From an uncultured Colwellia sp. (GTDB lineage: Bacteria > Pseudomonadota > Gammaproteobacteria > Enterobacterales > Alteromonadaceae), in assembly GCA_913062815.1 (NCBI GenBank), contig CAJXWZ010000011.1, positions 1 to 64,000 on the forward strand: a stretch of DNA of 64,000 nucleotides, given 5' to 3'. Below, piece by piece: positions 60,516 through 64,000 of this stretch. How positions within the stretch are numbered: position 1 is the stretch's first letter; the number at the start of each line of letters is the position of its first letter. Below the pieces are notes generated by a model that ran no database searches, was not told the DNA's origin, and saw only the letters and a program-made list of their open reading frames with translations. The translations under genes were made by a program, and so were the position numbers.

Positions 60516-62901
60516 TGAAATCAAACTGATCATTGCCAGCCATATGGCGTTTTATCGTCGTCACCCTTGGTTAATGATACTTTTTTTATTAGGTTTTAGC
60601 TTAGGAAGCGCACTATTAACCGCTATAGCCGGGCTTAATCAAGAAGCAAAGTCCCGTTACCAAGATTCATCCGCATTACTTAATAACCCCGTCACTCATC
60701 TCATTAAACCACCTACAGGTGAACAATATTTTCATGGCAATATCTGGCTAGAACTACGACAACATGGCTTTTTGAACACACAACCTGTTTTGCGGGGTAA
60801 AATAAAAACGAACACAGGAAAAACCTTGGCTATTCAAGGCGTTGACACTTTATTATGGCTTAACAAAAAACAGAATCAAAAGCGTAATAAAAATTCGACG
60901 AAAACATCTACAAGGTTTTCGTTAACGACTTTGTTAGTCGATTCACAGTTCACTGAGCGCCTCGTCAATAAAGCAGGTAAACAAATAAAGTTTGTGTTGG
61001 AAAGTAGTCAACAGCAACCTGAAATTCATTTCGTTGATGATATTGGACTTTGGGCAATGACTGATATTGCCCATGCCGATTATTTACTAGGCGCGAAGGG
61101 TCAACTTAGCTTCATAGAGCTTGTCAATGTTAGCAGCTCAGAGCTCGAAAAAATATCAGCATTACTCGCAGGTAGAGCTCAACTTGTCGATGCTACACAG
61201 CAAGAGTTCGATGTATTATCACAAGCCTTCTTTTTTAATCTCAGCGCACTTGCCCTACTTGGTTATATTGTTGCCGCATTTTTAAGCTTTAATGCGATAA
61301 AGCTCACCTTAACCGCAAGGAAAAAGTTGTTAACACAAATGCATTTACTCGGTTGTACTAAGTTAAGCATTCAGCTGAGTTTAACCATTGAACTTGTTTT
61401 GGTAAGTTTATGTACTGCATTGTTAGGCACCTTAGGGGGTTATGTCATTGCTAATGCGCTGGTACTTGATGTAAATCGCACACTAGTTGGTTTGTATCAA
61501 CTTGATAAAGCGCTAGTGATTAACTGGCAATGGAGTAATGTATTATTAGGGTTCTCCTTAAATATTTTTGCCTTAGCAGCCATATTATTAACACAAACAA
61601 AGCGACTAGCCCAAAAAAGTACTCGGGTATTCTATAGTTTATTGGTCACTACGGTTGTGGGATTAAGTTGGTTGCTTAATTACGCCACAAGCGAATATCA
61701 AGCCTTACTATTATGTTTTACTATTTTAGTCTTGTTTATTTTACTCGTACCTAAAGCGCTTTCGTTTTTAGTGGCATTACCGTTAAACATGACAAACCCA
61801 TTGGCTCAATGGTTACATGCTGACTCTCGTTTGCATTTAAAAGATTTGCACATCGCTATTATCGCGATTTTAGTTGCGCTTGGCAGCGCTATTGGTATGC
61901 AAATTATGGTGAAAAGTTTTAGTAATACCTTAAATGCGCACCTTGAAAAACAGCTAAGTGCTGATATTTATTTACGCACAGCAAAGTATGATAATACGTT
62001 AAGAGAGTCACTCTCGGCTTTACCACAAGTAAAGCAATTGAGCATTTATATGCAAAGTGAGGGCAAGGTCAACAATCTCCCAGCAAGGCTTACCAGCTTT
62101 GGTGAAACTTACCGGCATTATCAGCATATTTCACTCGTGTCCGGACAGTTACTTAGTCAAAAAAACTTTGAACACCAAGGCTGTTTAGCGAACGAGCAGA
62201 GTAAAATAAAATTTGGCATTGTACTCGGAGATAACGTTGAATTTAAGCAAAACTCGTTAACTTTCAACTGCCGTATTACCGGGTTTTTCTACGACTATGG
62301 CAATCCGAGCATGTTACTTCTAACGTTAGAAAACAGGCAAAATGCAGCCAAGTTGAATACCGAATATGTGGGTTATAGCATTCGCCTAAACGACAATAGT
62401 AGTGTTGCTCACTTTAGCGAACTTTTAGTTAATAAATTCAAACAAGACAGCACCCGTATTTTGCCAAACAAACAGTTTAAGCAATATGCTAACACATTAT
62501 TTAATGATACTTTTGTCGTCACTAAAGCGCTTAATGGTTTTATTCTCGCGATTGCACTGTTGAGTTTATGTACTAGCTTGTTAAGTTTGAGTGCTAATCA
62601 GTTGAAACAACTAATTATTTTACGAAATCTAGGCGTAACACAACAACAATTATTGATAATGAAATTATTACAAACCGCAGGGGTAGTTCTATTCACGGCA
62701 TTGTTTGCTATTCCCCTTGGCTTGGCGCTTGGCTTTGCCTTATTGAAATTTGTTATGCCTATCGCTTTTGGTTGGACTATACACTTTAGTTTAGATTTAC
62801 CAACACTCATATTAACTTGCTCTACGCTAGTGGTTGTTTCAATTGTCTGTGCGTATTTACCTATTAGAAAGTTAACGGCGCTAGTCGCTAAGGGATCGTA
62901 A
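60499..62901 (+). CDS. ABC transporter permease, FtsX-like
   Basis: 800-aa polytopic ORF overlapping the ATPase gene by 17 bp. Confidence 0.9.
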   Translation: MAGLSNEIKLIIASHMAFYRRHPWLMILFLLGFSLGSALLTAIAGLNQEAKSRYQDSSALLNNPVTHLIKPPTGEQYFHGNIWLELRQHGFLNTQPVLRGKIKTNTGKTLAIQGVDTLLWLNKKQNQKRNKNSTKTSTRFSLTTLLVDSQFTERLVNKAGKQIKFVLESSQQQPEIHFVDDIGLWAMTDIAHADYLLGAKGQLSFIELVNVSSSELEKISALLAGRAQLVDATQQEFDVLSQAFFFNLSALALLGYIVAAFLSFNAIKLTLTARKKLLTQMHLLGCTKLSIQLSLTIELVLVSLCTALLGTLGGYVIANALVLDVNRTLVGLYQLDKALVINWQWSNVLLGFSLNIFALAAILLTQTKRLAQKSTRVFYSLLVTTVVGLSWLLNYATSEYQALLLCFTILVLFILLVPKALSFLVALPLNMTNPLAQWLHADSRLHLKDLHIAIIAILVALGSAIGMQIMVKSFSNTLNAHLEKQLSADIYLRTAKYDNTLRESLSALPQVKQLSIYMQSEGKVNNLPARLTSFGETYRHYQHISLVSGQLLSQKNFEHQGCLANEQSKIKFGIVLGDNVEFKQNSLTFNCRITGFFYDYGNPSMLLLTLENRQNAAKLNTEYVGYSIRLNDNSSVAHFSELLVNKFKQDSTRILPNKQFKQYANTLFNDTFVVTKALNGFILAIALLSLCTSLLSLSANQLKQLIILRNLGVTQQQLLIMKLLQTAGVVLFTALFAIPLGLALGFALLKFVMPIAFGWTIHFSLDLPTLILTCSTLVVVSIVCAYLPIRKLTALVAKGS

Positions 62902-62904
62902 TTA

Positions 62905-63954
62905 ATGTTCACAAGGTTATGGATGGTCTTTTGCTTTTTCACTTTGTGCGCCTGCCAACCTGTCGTGCAAGAACCAAGCTCATCAGCTTTTAACATGACA
63001 AGTGGCAAGCCAGTAGTAAAAGGCACAAAACTCCTCTTTCCCCAAGATCATGGAAGTCATAGTGAACAGGGGATTGAATGGTGGTATTTAACCGCTAACT
63101 TGCAAGGTGATACTGGTGAAAGCTTTGGTGTTCAATGGACGCTTTTTCGCGCTTTAATGCCTAGTGGCATTGAGTCAACATGGTGGGATAATAATATTTA
63201 TTTTGCTCACTTTGCCGTGCAGCATAATCAAGAACATGTTGCCTTTGAACGTTTTGCTAGAGCTAGCCAAGCATCAATTAATAGCTCGCCATTTCATGCT
63301 GTTATTGATAACTGGCAATTACAAAGTATCCAAGACGAATTTTTACCGCTTAAGCTAAAAGCTAGCCATGATAACTATACAGTTGACATCACATTGAGTG
63401 ATAGCCCAATGACGTTACACGGCAATAATGGTTACAGTCAGAAAACTCAGAGTGGTCATGCTTCCTATTACTATAGCTATCCCTTCTTAAAGGTTGATGG
63501 AAAACTGACTTTTGCAGGAAATGAGTATGAAGTAACAGGCAATGCGTGGTACGACAGAGAATGGTCAGCAAGTTTACTTGATAAAAATCAACTAGGTTGG
63601 GACTGGTTTAGCCTAGTTGATTCACAAGCGAATAAAAACGGTTTAATGCTATTTTGTATTCGAGGCAGCGATCAAGGCTATGATTATTGCAGTGGCACCC
63701 GAATAGCGCCCGACGGCAAAGCAACTGAAATAGCAAAAGAAGACATTAATCTGACTATCATTGAAACAGTAACGTTAGGTGGCCAGCAATATCCAAGCAA
63801 ATGGCAGGTTGACCTGCCGGATATCGATGCAATCACGATAGAAACCGTTACTCGCGATTCACGCAATCAACTAACCGTGTCTTATTGGGAGGGCAGAATT
63901 CACGCATCTGGTGGCTTTAATGGTAAAGGCTACGCTGAATTAACCGGATATTAA
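62905..63954 (+). CDS. AttH/CrtC-like lipocalin-domain lipoprotein
   Basis: Lipobox FFTLCACQ; GIEWWYLTANLQGDTGESFGVQWTLFR; GNAWYDREWSASLLDKNQLGWDWFSLVD. Confidence 0.88.
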   Translation: MFTRLWMVFCFFTLCACQPVVQEPSSSAFNMTSGKPVVKGTKLLFPQDHGSHSEQGIEWWYLTANLQGDTGESFGVQWTLFRALMPSGIESTWWDNNIYFAHFAVQHNQEHVAFERFARASQASINSSPFHAVIDNWQLQSIQDEFLPLKLKASHDNYTVDITLSDSPMTLHGNNGYSQKTQSGHASYYYSYPFLKVDGKLTFAGNEYEVTGNAWYDREWSASLLDKNQLGWDWFSLVDSQANKNGLMLFCIRGSDQGYDYCSGTRIAPDGKATEIAKEDINLTIIETVTLGGQQYPSKWQVDLPDIDAITIETVTRDSRNQLTVSYWEGRIHASGGFNGKGYAELTGY

Positions 63955-64000
63955 ACGGTAAATTCATCAATATATTGCCGTTATCCCCTTAACTCTACAA

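Noticed and set aside
62598-63026. 142-aa minus-strand ORF
   Set aside because: Antisense to the FtsX-type permease C-terminus and the lipoprotein start, both well supported on the plus strand

Overview
The window is ordinary gammaproteobacterial chromosome, AT-rich and Colwellia/Thalassotalea-like by gene content and order; the taxon is inferred, not searched. I saw no rRNA, tRNA, CRISPR array, complete insertion sequence or prophage. Recognisable core loci are gcvT-gcvH-gcvP (gcvP runs off the left edge), ygfB-pepP-ubiH-ubiI divergent from zapA, a cytochrome b561/YceI pair with a divergent LysR gene, hemF, a YebC-family gene, an RluA-type pseudouridine synthase and a U32 peptidase. Accessory loci are: a YidD-paralogue/TM2-like/DUF2235 cluster; a TetR-controlled flavin monooxygenase + DUF2855 pair; a secreted DJ-1/PfpI protein + two-component system next to an ABC exporter; a cysteine desulfurase / persulfide dioxygenase-like MBL / rhodanese fusion; and an AttH-like ABC operon. 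The strongest candidates for follow-up are three copies of TGTGAA-N5-TGTGAA at the promoters around the DJ-1/TCS/ABC locus, the three-domain sulfur fusion protein, twin 15-bp palindromes 22 bp apart at the TetR locus, and a CPBP-like membrane protein that appears to lack every catalytic residue. All product names come from reading motifs by eye; no database search was run.
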